64,000 nucleotides of DNA from Caenorhabditis elegans (lineage: Eukaryota > Nematoda > Chromadorea > Rhabditida > Rhabditidae): assembly GCF_000002985.6 (NCBI RefSeq), contig NC_003280.10, positions 7,436,501-7,500,500 of the forward strand. Reading direction: 5' to 3'. Position 1 is the first letter of the stretch, and the number at the start of each line of letters is the position of its first letter. The translations under genes and the position numbers were made by a program. Shown here in pieces: positions 10,263 to 21,166 of this stretch. The notes under the pieces were generated by a model. It saw nothing but the letters and a program-made list of their open reading frames with translations, did not search any database and was not told the DNA's origin.

Positions 10263-11795
10263 GTAAGAAAAGATTACAATAATGTTCAGCTAAACTGCTT
10301 TTTTACAGATCTAATACAGAAAGACGACGAAGAAGGATCGGGTCGGAAGGATCGGGCCGGAAGGATCAGGCCGGAAGGATCAGGCCGGAAAGATTGGGAC
10401 GAGACGACGATGGTGAGAGGGAGTCCGGAAACGTGGACAATGGTAAGGAAATATTTAAATGATGCTTCAGCTAAACTGATTTTTTACTGATCTACAATAA
10501 AGACGACGAAGAAGGATCGGGTCGGAAGGATCGGGCCGGAAGGATCGGGCCGGAAGGATCGGGTCGGAAGGATCGGAACGAGACGACGATGGTGAGAGGG
10601 AGTCCGGAAACGTGGACAATGGTAAGAAAAGATTTAAATGATGCTTCAGCTAAACTGATTTTTTACAGATCTAATAGAAAGACGACGAAGAAGGATCGGG
10701 CCGGAAGGATCGGGCCGGAAGGATCAGGCCGGAAAGATCGGGACGAGACGACGATGGTGAGAGGGAGTCCGGAAACGTGGGCAATGGTAAGAAAAGATTT
10801 AAATGATGCTTCAGCTAAACTGATTTTTTACAGATCTACAATAAAGACGACGAAGAAGGATCGGGTCGGAAGGATCGGGTCGGAAGGATCGGAACGAGAC
10901 TACGATGGTGAGAGGGAGTCCGGAAACGTGGACAATGGTAAGAAAAGATTTAAATGATGCTTCAGCTAAACTGATTTTTTACAGATCTAATAGAAAGACG
11001 ACGAAGAAGGATCGGGCCGGAAGGATCGGGTCGGAAGGATCGGAACGAGACGACGATGGTGAGAGGGAGTCCGGAAACGTGGACAATGGTAAGAAAAGAT
11101 TTAAATGATGCTTCAGCTAAACTGATTTTTTACAGATCTACAATAAAGACGACGAAGAAGGATCGGGTCGGAAGGATCGGGCCGGAAGGGTCGGGCCGGA
11201 AGGATCAGGCCGGAAGGATCGGGACGAGACGACGATGGTGAGAGGGAGTCCGGAAACGTGGACAATGGTAAGAAAAGATTTAAATGATGCTTCAGCTAAA
11301 CTGATTTTTTACAGATCTACAATAAAGACGACGAAGAAGGATCGGGTCGGAAGGATCGGGTCGGAAGGATCGGAACGAGACTACGATGGTGAGAGGGAGT
11401 CCGGAAACGTGGACAATGGTAAGAAAAGATTTAAATGATGCTTCAGCTAAACTGATTTTTTACAGATCTACAATAAAGACGACGAAGAAGGATCGGGTCG
11501 GAAGGATCGGGCCGGAAGGGTCGGGCCGGAAGGATCAGGCCGGAAGGATCGGGACGAGACGACGATGGGCAGAGGGAGTCCGGAAACGTGGACAATGGTA
11601 AGAAAAGATTTAAATGATGCTTCAGCTAAACTGATTTTTTACAGATCTACAATAAAGACGACGAAGAAGGATCGGGTCGGAAGGATCGGGTCGGAAGGAT
11701 CGGAACGAGACTACGATGGTGAGAGGGAGTCCGGAAACGTGGACAATGGTAAGAAAAGATTTAAATGATGCTTCAGCTAAACTGATTTTTACAGA
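10263..11795 (+). repeat. Tandem array of exon-intron-like modules, left arm only
   Basis: Ten intron-like segments begin GTAAG at 10263, 10443, 10622, 10787, 10938, 11089, 11268, 11419, 11598 and 11749. Most are 47 bp long and end TTTTTTACAG: a 5' consensus, a 3' consensus and a length that match authentic C. elegans introns. Spacings are 180, 179, 165, 151, 151, 179, 151, 179 and 151 bp, in effect 151 plus multiples of 14, because the exon-like part contains one to three copies of a 14-bp unit (AAGGATCGGGTCGG). The exon-like parts are therefore 104, 118 or 132 bp and do not keep a common reading frame; some contain TAA soon after the acceptor. The right arm has a single such module at the matching place. 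Further intron-like segments lie at 11931 and, with a decayed donor, near 10085. Confidence 0.9.
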
Positions 11796-12239
11796 TCTGC
11801 GATAAAAGCGACGACGACGAACAGGATGGATGGATCGGAATAGATCAGAATGGATCGGGATGGTTGGATCGGGAGAAGGCGATAACCACGGCAACGACGA
11901 CGATGACGAGGACAATAAAGGACCGGAATGGTAAGGAAAGATTTAAATTATGCTTCAGCTAAACGGTTTTTTTACAGAGATCTACGATAAAGACGACGAC
12001 GAAGGATGGAACGGAACGAAATCAGGATACAACACTCTATAATTTATCTATAATATAATTTATAATTTCATTCTTAATTTCACTTCTCTTTTCTTTTCAC
12101 TCTTTTCACGTGTTTTCAATGTGAAACAATAAATCTTTCTCGATCTTAAAACCAGGGTTTTCAGTTGTTTCGATTTTTACTCCGTCACTCGCTCACTACT
12201 CTTTTCCGCCGAATTCGATTTAGATTTAGACGATTTAGA

Positions 12240-12790
12240 CAAGTAGATTTTTTCCGCCGGTTCAATTTTTTTCGGCCAGTAGATTCTTTCCGCCGGTTCG
12301 ATTTTTTCCACAAGTAGATTTTTTCCGCCGGTTCAATTTTTTTCGGCCAGTAGATTCTTTCCGCCGGTTCGATTTTTTCCACAAGTAGATTTTTTCCGCC
12401 GGTTCAATTTTTTCCGCAAGTAGATTTTTTCGCCGGTACGATTTTTCCGCAAGTAGATTCTTTCCGCCGGTTCGAGTTTTTCGGCAGGTAGATTTTTTCT
12501 GCCTGTTCCATTTTTCCGCAAGTAGATTTTTTTCCGCCGGTTCAATTTTTTCCGCAAGTAGATTTTTCAACCGGTTCGATTTTTTCGGCCAGTAGATTTT
12601 TCCGCCGGTTCAATATTTACCGCAAGTAGATTCTTTCCGCCAGTTCGAGTTTTTCGGCGAGTAAATTTTTTCCGCCGGTTCAATTTTTCCGCAAGTAGAT
12701 TTTTTCCGCCGTTCAATTTTTTCCGCAAGTAGATTTTTGCGCGGGTTCAATTTTTTCCGCCGGTATATTTTTCCCGCCGGTCGATTTTTT
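12240..12790. repeat. Loop array A (CCGCAAGTAGATTTTTTCCG type)
   Basis: About 15 units of 32-40 bp built on AAGTAGATTTTTTCCGCCGG and TTCAATTTTTTCCGC with CGGCCAGTAGATTC variants. Its first part is matched in inverted orientation by 13672-13832; the rest forms half of the palindrome loop. Open frames through it (Arg-Arg-Lys-Lys-Ser-Thr type peptides) are artefacts of the repeat. Confidence 0.85.
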
Positions 12791-13672
12791 GAAAAATTTC
12801 GTCGCGGAAAATTTTTGCTGCAGAAAAACTTCGCCGCGGAAAAATTTTGCTGCGGAAAACTTTCGCTGCGGAAAAATTGCGTCGTGGAAAAATTTTTCCG
12901 CGACAAAAATTTGCTGCGTAAAAATTCCGTCGCGGAAAAATTTTGGTGTGGAGAAAATTCCGTCGCGGAAAAATTTCGCCGCGGAAAATTTTGCTGCGGA
13001 AAAATTTTGTGGCGGAGAAAATTCGTCGCGGAAAAATTTCGTCGCGTGGAAATTTCCTTGCGGAAACATTTGGCTGCAGAAAAATAAATTTTGCTGCGGA
13101 AAAAAATTGTCGCGAAAAAATTTCGCCGCGGAAAATTTTGCTGCGCGAAAATTCCGTCGCGGAAAAATTTAGCTGCGGAAAAATTTTGCTGCCGAAAAAA
13201 TTTCGCCGCGGAAAATTTTGCTGCGCGAAAATTCCGTCGCGGAAAAATTTAGCTGCGGAAAAATTTCGCCGCGGGAAAATTTTGTGGCGGAAAAATTTGG
13301 CTTCGGAAAAATTTCGCCGCGGAAAAATTTACTGCGGAAAAATTTTGTAGCGGAGAAATTTGGCTGCGGAATAATTTCGCCGCGGAAAATTTTGCTCCGC
13401 GAAAATTCCGTCGCGGAAAAATTTAGCTGCGGAAAAATTTCGCCGCGGGAAAATTTTGTGGCGGAAAAATTTGGCTGCGGAAAAATTTCGCCGCGGAAAA
13501 ATTGCGTCGCGGAAACATTTAGCTGCGGAAAAATTTTGCTGCCGAAAAAATTTGCCGCGGAAAAAATTTGGCTGCGGAAAAATTTCGCCGCGGAAAATTT
13601 TGCTGCGCGAAAATTCCGTCGCGGAAAAATTTAGCTGCGGAAAAATTTTGTGGCGGAAAAATTTTATGGCGG
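12785..13672. repeat. Loop array B (GCCGCGGAAAAATTT type)
   Basis: Some 50 short units of 16-18 bp, variations on TTCGCCGCGGAAAAATTT, TTTGCTGCGGAAAAATTT and TTCCGTCGCGGAAAAATT. It is distinct from array A, although both share the core CCGC/GCGGAAAAA. Longer blocks inside are near-duplicates (for example 13195-13260 against 13125-13180), which indicates local expansion. Open frames in it are low-complexity artefacts. Confidence 0.85.
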
Positions 13673-13675
13673 AAA

Positions 13676-14524
13676 AAAAATTGAACCGGCGGAAAAAAAT
13701 CTACTTGCGGAAAAAATTGAACCGGCGGAAAAAATCTACTTGTGGAAAAAATCGAACCGGCGGAAAGAATCTACTGGCCGAAAAAAATTGAACCGGCGGA
13801 AAAAATCTACTTGTCTAAATCGTCTAAATCTAAATCGAATTCGGCGGAAAAGAGTAGTGAGCGAGTGACGGAGTAAAAATCGAAACAACTGAAAACCCTG
13901 GTTTTAAGATCGAGAAAGATTTATTGTTTCACATTGAAAACACGTGAAAAGAGTGAAAAGAAAAGAGAAGTGAAATTAAGAATGAAATTATAAATTATAT
14001 TATAGATAAATTATAGAGTGTTGTATCCTGATTTCGTTCCGTTCCATCCTTCGTCGTCGTCTTTATCGTAGATCTCTGTAAAAAAACCGTTTAGCTGAAG
14101 CATAATTTAAATCTTTCCTTACCATTCCGGTCCTTTATTGTCCTCGTCATCGTCGTCGTTGCCGTGGTTATCGCCTTCTCCCGATCCAACCATCCCGATC
14201 CATTCTGATCTATTCCGATCCATCCATCCTGTTCGTCGTCGTCGCTTTTATCGCAGATCTGTAAAAATCAGTTTAGCTGAAGCATCATTTAAATCTTTTC
14301 TTACCATTCCGATCCTTTATTGTCCTTGTCGTTGTGGTCCTTCTCCTTGCTCTCGCCTCCCGATCCAACCATGCCGATTCTCCATCCCGACTCATCCCGA
14401 TGTATTCCGATTCACCCATCCAGATCTTCGTCGTCGCGTCGATCTGTAAAAAATCAGATTATCTAAAGCATTGTTTAAATTTTTCTCGATTCATCCATCC
14501 CGATCCTTTGTTGTTGTCGTTGTT

Positions 14525-14568
<44 letters not shown>

Positions 14569-17500
14569 AGCTGTTCTCGCCTTTACCCGATTCCATCTAT
14601 CCATCCCGATTCATCCATCCCACTCCATACCGATCTATCTCGATCCATCCCGATCCATCCCGATCCATCCCAATCCGTCCCGATCCATCCCGATCCATCC
14701 CGATCCATCCCGATCTATTCCAATCCATCCCGATCCATCCCAATCCATCCCAATCCGTCCCCATCCATCCCGATCCATCCCGATCCGTCCCGATCCATCC
14801 CGATCCGTCCCGATCCATCCCGATCCATCCCGATCCATCCCGATCCATCCCGATCCATCCCGATCCATCCCAATCCATCCCGATCCATCCCGATCCATCG
14901 TCGCTCGAGATCTTTTGAGTGAGATCTCGTTCCAATTCAACTCCATACTATTGCCACCTTTTGTCCATGTCTTCTTTCCGTCGTTGTTCGTTCCTTCTTC
15001 TTCTGTTCTGTAAAAAATCACTTTTATAATTACCGGAAATAATGATTCTGAGAAGAAAGTTCTTCACATGGGGCCGCATATTCGAAAAGTTTGCTCCTGG
15101 GAAGTAGAAGAGCACGCGGTCAGCTCTCCCCCCACTTCATCAGAAGGCCTTTTGGGCCTCCTGGGAAGAATGCCGGGGGGAGGTTCACTCGGTCGGGGTA
15201 TTCCGGATTGGCACCGCCCACAAAACCGTGCCTTGCAAAACGATTTTTTCCATTCCAAACCGTGTGATGGTTTCGGAAAACACAGTTTTGTAAGGCATAG
15301 TTTTGTGGCCGGAGCAATTCCGGAATACCCGACCGAATGAATCCCCTGAAATCTCTCTTGAAATCAGCTCTTGGCTTTTTTATCCTGAATTTTCAGTAAT
15401 TCAGGATTTTTAAAAAGAAATATTCGGATTTGGAAAAACAAAATTGATTCCAATATTTTGGAAACTTTGATTTTTGAGAACTAAATTTCGAATTTTGGAA
15501 TAAAAACTGTTTAAAATATTGAAAAAAAATCTTACGTTCTCGGTCGTCCTTTTACTGCTCCTTGCTGTTGCTTGGTGATTATGCAGGTGGTGGCGATAGT
15601 TTAGAATAGGAGTTGCTTCTTCATGTGATGCTCTACACCGTAAGAACTGTACATCATCACCCAAGTATTCCATAGAGAAAGAACCGCCCGATCGTATCGC
15701 AGTATGAACCCAACATCGGTTCTCATTGTTCGTTAGGAACAGAAGTACTAGCATGATGTTGGTCATTAGCCTTTATTCGCTACCTCTGAGTACGGTGTAT
15801 GATCTGTTTAAGCCTCAATTCCGATCTCCCGTTTCAGACAGTTGTCTTAGCGGTGTTATATTTAAACTTCTGTTTGTAGAAGTTGAACTTCTGTTTTTAG
15901 AAGTTTGATACTAAATGAGAAAATGAATGAGAAACTTCTGATTTCAGAAGTTTCGTACTAACTTTCCAACAAAGAGGGGGAAGGGGAAAGAGAGAGGGAT
16001 GTAGAAGTATCCATCGATTGTCCGAAGCACGAGAGACTGTTCCAGTAACAGTTCCAGAGAATCCATCCATCGTTCGATCCATCGATCCATGTTGGGGGAC
16101 AAAGGGGAGCATGCATAACATAACAGGTGCAGGGATTTGGGAAGGGATTGGGATGAGAAAAAAGAGAAGGAAAGTTGGAAAGCGTACTTCTTCTAGAATA
16201 AGTATTCTAGAAGTCGAGTGAAAATTGAGCAAAAGTCGAGAAGAGTCGAAGAATTTCAACTCTTTTCTTTGGATGTTTTTTTGTTTTTTTTTTGTTGGAA
16301 AAAAAGGGTTTTTTAAAATTTATAATAATTTAGATCGGAAATCCGCTTCAAACACGATCAACTCAGGTCAAAAAAGGAGTGCTAGTAGCGAAACCAGCTA
16401 ACAGCAACAGAGCATGTTTCCCTTAACTGTTCCAGAACACGAGCCCCTAAATCGGACTGCGGATCTGGTTTATCAAGCAAGGAGCACATCTACAGGGTGG
16501 GATGTACTCACAAGAAGGGGGTATAAGCAAAAAGGAGCGAATGACAGAAAAACAATTGGGAAGTTGGATGAACGGAGACCCGGCGTTTCGCCTGAGCAAA
16601 GAAAGAGAGAGCGTGGTAGAGGCGGAGACACAGACAGGAGTGAGATCGTCTCCTATAGAGGGCTGCCGGCAGGAGGTGTTGTGGACCTGTGGGAAGAAGG
16701 GAAGAAGGGGGAGACGACCGCACGGGCTGTTAAAAAAAAATGGGTACCTGGCTGTAATCTCGAAAACGAGCACAGTAAAGTATATTTTTAGCTAATTTCC
16801 TGAAAGAAAACAGTAAAAAATATTGTTTAGTGCAATTAAAGTTTAGTGCAATATAGTTTTATTTTGAAACTTTTCATTTTACCAAGATTTTTTGAGTTAG
16901 CACTGAATTTCATTGATTTCTATTTAGTTCTTCGAATAACTTAAAATGCTTTAAGCACAGGCTCTGTGAGTAATTATGTTAAATAAATTAATTTGGCACA
17001 TTTGAACAAAGTCGGGCAAACAAATTTTTAGCAAAATATTTCAAATAGAGTTTCGAAAAAAATTGGAAAAATTGAGTTTGAATTTTGATGAAACTTTTTG
17101 AAATCAGTTAATTGGTATGTTCCCCATATCAAACCCATTCAAAATCTATGACTGTTACTGAGAATTTGCAAAAATTGAAGCATTTTTCAGTTCAAACAGT
17201 AGTTATAATATGAAAAATGTTATATCTCAAAGAAAAAACATTTGTTGAAAAAATATCAAAAACCTTTTTAATTTTACTTTCAAAAAATATATTTTAAACT
17301 CCTGTAGCTAATCAGGTTCTAAAGTTTCGTCAGTCTTGAACACATGTATTCTTTTACAGCCCGTGTTTTTTTAAATTTCTGTTGTGATAGCTTGAGAATT
17401 TGGAAAGTTCTACATTGGATAAGCAACTACGAGTTTTCAGAATGTTTCCAAAACTATCGGAAATCAACAGAAATCTTAACAAAAAATGTTGTAATACAGT

Positions 17501-18413
17501 TTGGGGATTTGAAACTTTTTTAATTATTTCAGAAACTGAAGGAAGTTTTCAGAATTGTGCAAGCCACTAGAAATAAAAAAATCACATTATATCTATTTTG
17601 AAAAAAAAAACAATTGTTTGATGACGCTTTGAACTTATTTGATACTATTTTTGATATTCAAAATATTCTGTGTATACAACTTTTACCATTTTTTAGAATG
17701 TCTTCAAAACTATCAAAAGCCGCCAAAAAACTTATAAAGTGTTGAACTACTTTTAAATTATTGCAGAAACTGAGGGGAGTTTTCAGGAATTTCAAACAAC
17801 TTTTAACCTTTAAAAACGTTCGAAAAATTTATAAGATTTGAAAAAAAAAACGTATTTTGTTTGTCAGACATGGCCGGTATTCTGGTAGTTCCTATATTAT
17901 TAACATTTAATTTTTGGACTTTATCTTTATTTTCAGTATATTTAATCGTCAGAGTGGCAGAGCCACCGTTCTGGGGAGATATCATCTGCCTTTAAAGAGA
18001 GTGGCCTCTAGCAGGTAATACTATGGAAAAACATAGACACATCACCGTCTTTTCTACCTAATTTTCCAAGGAGTCGGCATCGCCCTGTATTTTTTGTGCA
18101 ATTTGTTTTGCTCAAACCAGTTGACAGATGTCTAGGTGCTATTAGGACTAGGGGTGGCGATGGACTACAACAGGTGTACCTATCGCCACTACTATCCCGT
18201 ATTCACAGAGTTGTAAACAGCATTAAATAGCAACAGAGATGGCGAGATTGAATATGTGCCAAGTTTGATGATGTACCAAGTATCAACCAACCAGCCTAGT
18301 CGATACATAGTTGTTTTCGTTATCTCCAATCTTTATGACGTTTCGGTCGGAAGGAGTCCTTTTTACCACAGTTACTTGTGAAATACCTTTTTTTTTAATT
18401 TTAGCTCGAATTC
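13676..18413. repeat. Right arm of giant palindrome
   Basis: About 4.74 kb, the reverse complement of the left arm without the retroelement, its duplicated flank and the expanded intron-bearing array. It carries the mirror minisatellite (14597-14900), the CGA run (14530-14570) and the nested MITE (15181-15341). At 16414 an ATG opens a 125-codon frame (mirror 8153-7776) with no recognisable domain. Its outer end overlaps the first nine bases of the srd exon at 18405. Because it lacks the left-arm insertions it represents the ancestral arm structure. Confidence 0.95.
15181..15341. mobile_element. Nested foldback MITE, mirror copy in the right arm
   Basis: Reverse complement of 9226-9385 at the corresponding place in the right arm, so it was present before the palindrome formed or was copied with it. 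Confidence 0.7.
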
Positions 18414-18676
18414 CATTTTTGTCATATGCACCAATTGTTTCATTGTACTTGTATTCCCAGTTTACTGGAAAAGAAATTGTTCTGGTAGAGCATTTTCAAA
18501 TGTTGTGCTCCGGGTTTCCTGCATTATGTGATCCATTTATATCTTGTTACTGTATACTACCATATCGTCAATCCATTTTGAAATTTATTTCGAGAAAAGT
18601 ACGAGGAGGCTCTGGCAGTACGAAATCAAGAGTGTCTACGATTTCAGTACGCTCCGTTAATCCTCATATCTTCTAA
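18405..18676 (+). pseudogene. srd-like receptor, last exon only (5' exons missing)
   Basis: After a strong 3' splice site (TTTAATTTTAG) the frame reads RIPFLSYAPIVSLYLYSQFT, then a hydrophobic TM7 region with FPALCDPFISCYCILPYR, and a basic, serine-rich tail to a stop at 18674-18676. That is the usual C-terminal end of srd receptors. No plus-strand exon for TM1-TM5 lies upstream: the sequence on that side is the palindrome, and left of the palindrome the only srd sequence points the other way. The first nine exon bases (CTCGAATTC) and the preceding intron end are part of the inverted repeat. It is therefore a remnant of a gene split by a rearrangement, unless exons lie elsewhere and are trans-supplied, which is unlikely. 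Confidence 0.65.
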
Positions 18677-18742
18677 TTTTGTCAGCCTATTTTTAACAGA
18701 TGAAGTAACATTTTATTTTGAGAAGTTATTGGAATGTGTAGT

Positions 18743-19709
18743 TCATGCAAAAGCTTCTTTCAAAAACTCTAGTGTAGCCTTCCAAGATCTTTTGTCAGCA
18801 TTCGCATCGTAACCGACTCCAGATGGGGCAATTTCAGCAGACTCTGAAAATTTGAACTTTTGACATTTCCCTGAATGAGCTCACGGAAACCAACCAGGAT
18901 CAGTGAACGAATGCATTGCTTTCCCATGAGAAATAAAAACAAAGTCGGAATTTCTTGCTCTCATTTCTTCGTGGAATGCGTCAACGGTGACTTTTGAAAC
19001 ATGTGCGTCAGCATCTCCATGGTGAACTTGAATAAAAATATCATCTAATTGTTCTAAAGGAATTCCTTCGATAGGGGTCAGAGTTCCATGAAAACTTATA
19101 ACAGCTCGAATTCCATCAAATCTATAACGAGCACAATCCAGGGAACACAGTCCTCCAATACAGAATCCAAATGCACCGAGCTTCTGTTTATCTACACATG
19201 GAACAGATTTCAAGGCATTTAAAGCAGCTTCTAATCTTGGTTTCAACTTTCCATTTCTATCGCTAGTCATAGGACGGAGCAGTGTCACTGCCGATGAGAT
19301 GTCTGTGCATCTAATTCCTTTTCCATAAATATCAGCAACAAGAGCTACATATCCATGTTCTTCAGCCAATAATTTTGCCCTTGCAATTTCCAGTTTGGAC
19401 ACTCCTCGGAATGCAGGGAAAATCAAAACGCCGGGATGTTTAGTAGAGTTATCGGAGCTGAAAACATTGAATTATAGTTTCAAACTTTTCAAAAATCTTA
19501 AAATATCAATTATCAATTATCACAGACATCGGATATAACTTGAAAACTCTTATTTGTTGAAATCAATTTAGATCTATTTTAGATATACATAGTGTTCAAC
19601 GGTTTCATTTAACAAGTAAACAATCAAATAATAACCTTGGTTTATACAGCTCTCCTGAAAATAAATTGCCATCCGCATCTTCATAATCAATAGTTTGATG
19701 AATCGACAT
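18743..19709 (-). CDS. Dienelactone hydrolase family protein A (245 aa)
   Basis: Alpha/beta-hydrolase of the dienelactone hydrolase family, probably a cytosolic esterase; the worm substrate is unknown. Three exons: 19709-19636, 19457-18895, 18843-18743, joining in frame to 245 residues. The start is the ATG of MSIHQTIDYEDADG. The nucleophile elbow is GFCIGG (Cys), the acid is in HGDADAH and the catalytic His in KAMHSFTDP, so the Cys-Asp-His triad is complete. The introns have weak donors (GTTATT, GTTGGT). It is the last of three tandem paralogues on this strand, 198 bp downstream of B, and about 65 bp from the srd remnant. The spacing would suit an operon, but no clear SL2 signal was established. 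Confidence 0.88.
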
Positions 19710-19906
19710 AGCTTTCAATTCGGAAAAAAGCTATGAAATCTGAACTTTAAAATTTATAGAATCAGAAAAAGTTCTGCAAAAAATGACAAAATGATCATAA
19801 TAAATACTTTTATACATTTACTTATCATATTTATTTCAAACAGGTTTGTTACGACGGAGAGATAGAAAAGTCACAAAATTTTGTGATCGTAGTGTACAGT
19901 ACAACA

Positions 19907-20786
19907 TTAGAAGATTTCTTTGAACAAGTCGAGAGTTGCATTCCATGATCTTTTTGCAGCCTTCTCATTGTAACCAATTCCTGGTGCATTGAAACTGTCA
20001 GCTTCTGGCTCAGTGAAAGCATGAACTGCATTTGCATGCGATACAAAGACAAAATCAGCTTGACGAGTTCTCATTTCTTCATGAAATCCATCAACTTGAT
20101 CTTTTGCAATATGGAAGTCTGCGTCTCCGTGATGAACATACACAGTTGTTCCAACAATTGGATCTAGAGCAATATCAGGAATTGGTTTCAAAGTTCCATG
20201 ATAGGATACAACTCCTTTGAGTCCAGCATTGTATCTTGCCAAATCGAGAACACAAAGCCCACCGAAACAATATCCGATTGCTGCAATTTTTGAGGTGTCC
20301 ACTTCAGAGAAAGTCTTCAAAGTATTGACAGCGGCAAAAAGTCTTGGTTTCAGTTTCTCAACGCGATTGGAAACAAGCGGTCCCATTGTTGCAAATGCAT
20401 CTGCTCGTTCAGTTGGTCTCACACCTTTTCCATAGACATCAGCAACAAAAGCAACGAATCCAAGCTAAAATTTGGTCTTTTTTTTTAAATCAGCATATTC
20501 CTGAGAATGCAGCTGTTATAGTTTTCCTGATTTTGTAAAACCTACTAAATATAGACTTTAAAGTAACCTCGGCAATTTGTTGGCCTTTGTCCTTTTCGAA
20601 ATGCGTAATTCCTCGGAAAGCTGGGAAAATCAGTACGGCGGGAACTTTTGACTGTTTTACATTCCTACAAAAATAAATAAAAAATGAAAATAAAAAATAA
20701 AAAACAAACTTTGGAATATAAAGAACTCCTTCAAAGTTATTACCTTCCTCATCAGAATAATCAATAAGTTTCGTGGTAACGGTCAT
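19907..20786 (-). CDS. Dienelactone hydrolase family protein B (243 aa)
   Basis: Paralogue of the flanking genes. Exons: 20786-20710, 20664-20568 and 20464-19907, giving 243 residues from MTVTTKLIDYSDEEG to DLFKEIF. The family fold is intact: the N-terminal LIFPAFRGI strand, a GYCFGG nucleophile elbow, the HGDADFH acid and the His in NAVHAFTEP. Its exon pattern differs from A and C: the intron in the N-terminal half is extra, and the C-terminal intron used in A and C (after FTEP) is absent. This suggests intron gain or loss after duplication. It lies 381 bp downstream of C and 198 bp upstream of A. Likely a soluble ester hydrolase; no signal peptide. Confidence 0.9.
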
Positions 20787-21166
20787 CTCGAAAAGAAGAA
20801 AACTAACAAGAGTTATCTAAGACGGTCAATATATATGTATACCTTTTGGGGTTTGACGTTGTCTGCGTATCGTCTCTATTACCATTATAACTGCTATATT
20901 TATGACCTTTCGTTTTTTTCTCTCTGGGTCTCTACGTTTCATTAGTGCGTAGCAAACATAGTTTCGGGAAAGTTCACAAACCAAAAAGTTGTCACAAAAA
21001 TGATCAATATAAACTACATCTCTATTAAGACTTTAAACTGTGTTCAAAGCCATAAAAACTGAGCCAAAATTTTGAAGTTATCTGAATCTGATTAAAAATA
21101 ACAAATATTTTTCTTTCTCTTTCATGAAAATTTATATAAATTTAAATAATGCATATAATATGAGAT

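Larger units (their letters stand above)
1206..12430. repeat. Left arm of giant palindrome (inverted repeat with 13676-18413)
   Basis: Reading this arm forward and the right arm in reverse complement gives essentially the same sequence, starting at GAATTCGAGCTAAAATT (1206) against AATTTTAGCTCGAATTC (ending 18413). Only scattered single-base differences were noticed, for example near 1420 and 1478. The left arm carries two large insertions absent from the right: the LTR element with a duplicated 61-bp flank, and the tandem array near 10263-11795. Without them the arms match at about 4.74 kb each. The inner edge is fuzzy because it lies in repeats. Components in order are AT-rich unique sequence, the retroelement, GC-richer unique sequence, a nested MITE, a 10-bp minisatellite, a CGA microsatellite, the intron-bearing array and the loop repeats. 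Confidence 0.95.

Noticed and set aside
10263-11795. A repetitive protein-coding gene with many exons
   Set aside because: Exon-like parts of 104, 118 and 132 bp cannot keep one frame, and several modules hit TAA just after the acceptor, so coding was not called although splicing remains possible.
12240-13672. A CRISPR-like array
   Set aside because: The genome is a nematode, units are contiguous and degenerate without unique spacers, and there are no cas genes.
12185-13868. Many long open frames rich in Arg, Lys, Asn and Phe
   Set aside because: They are readings of the two short tandem arrays in the palindrome loop, overlap one another on both strands and have no start context or domain.
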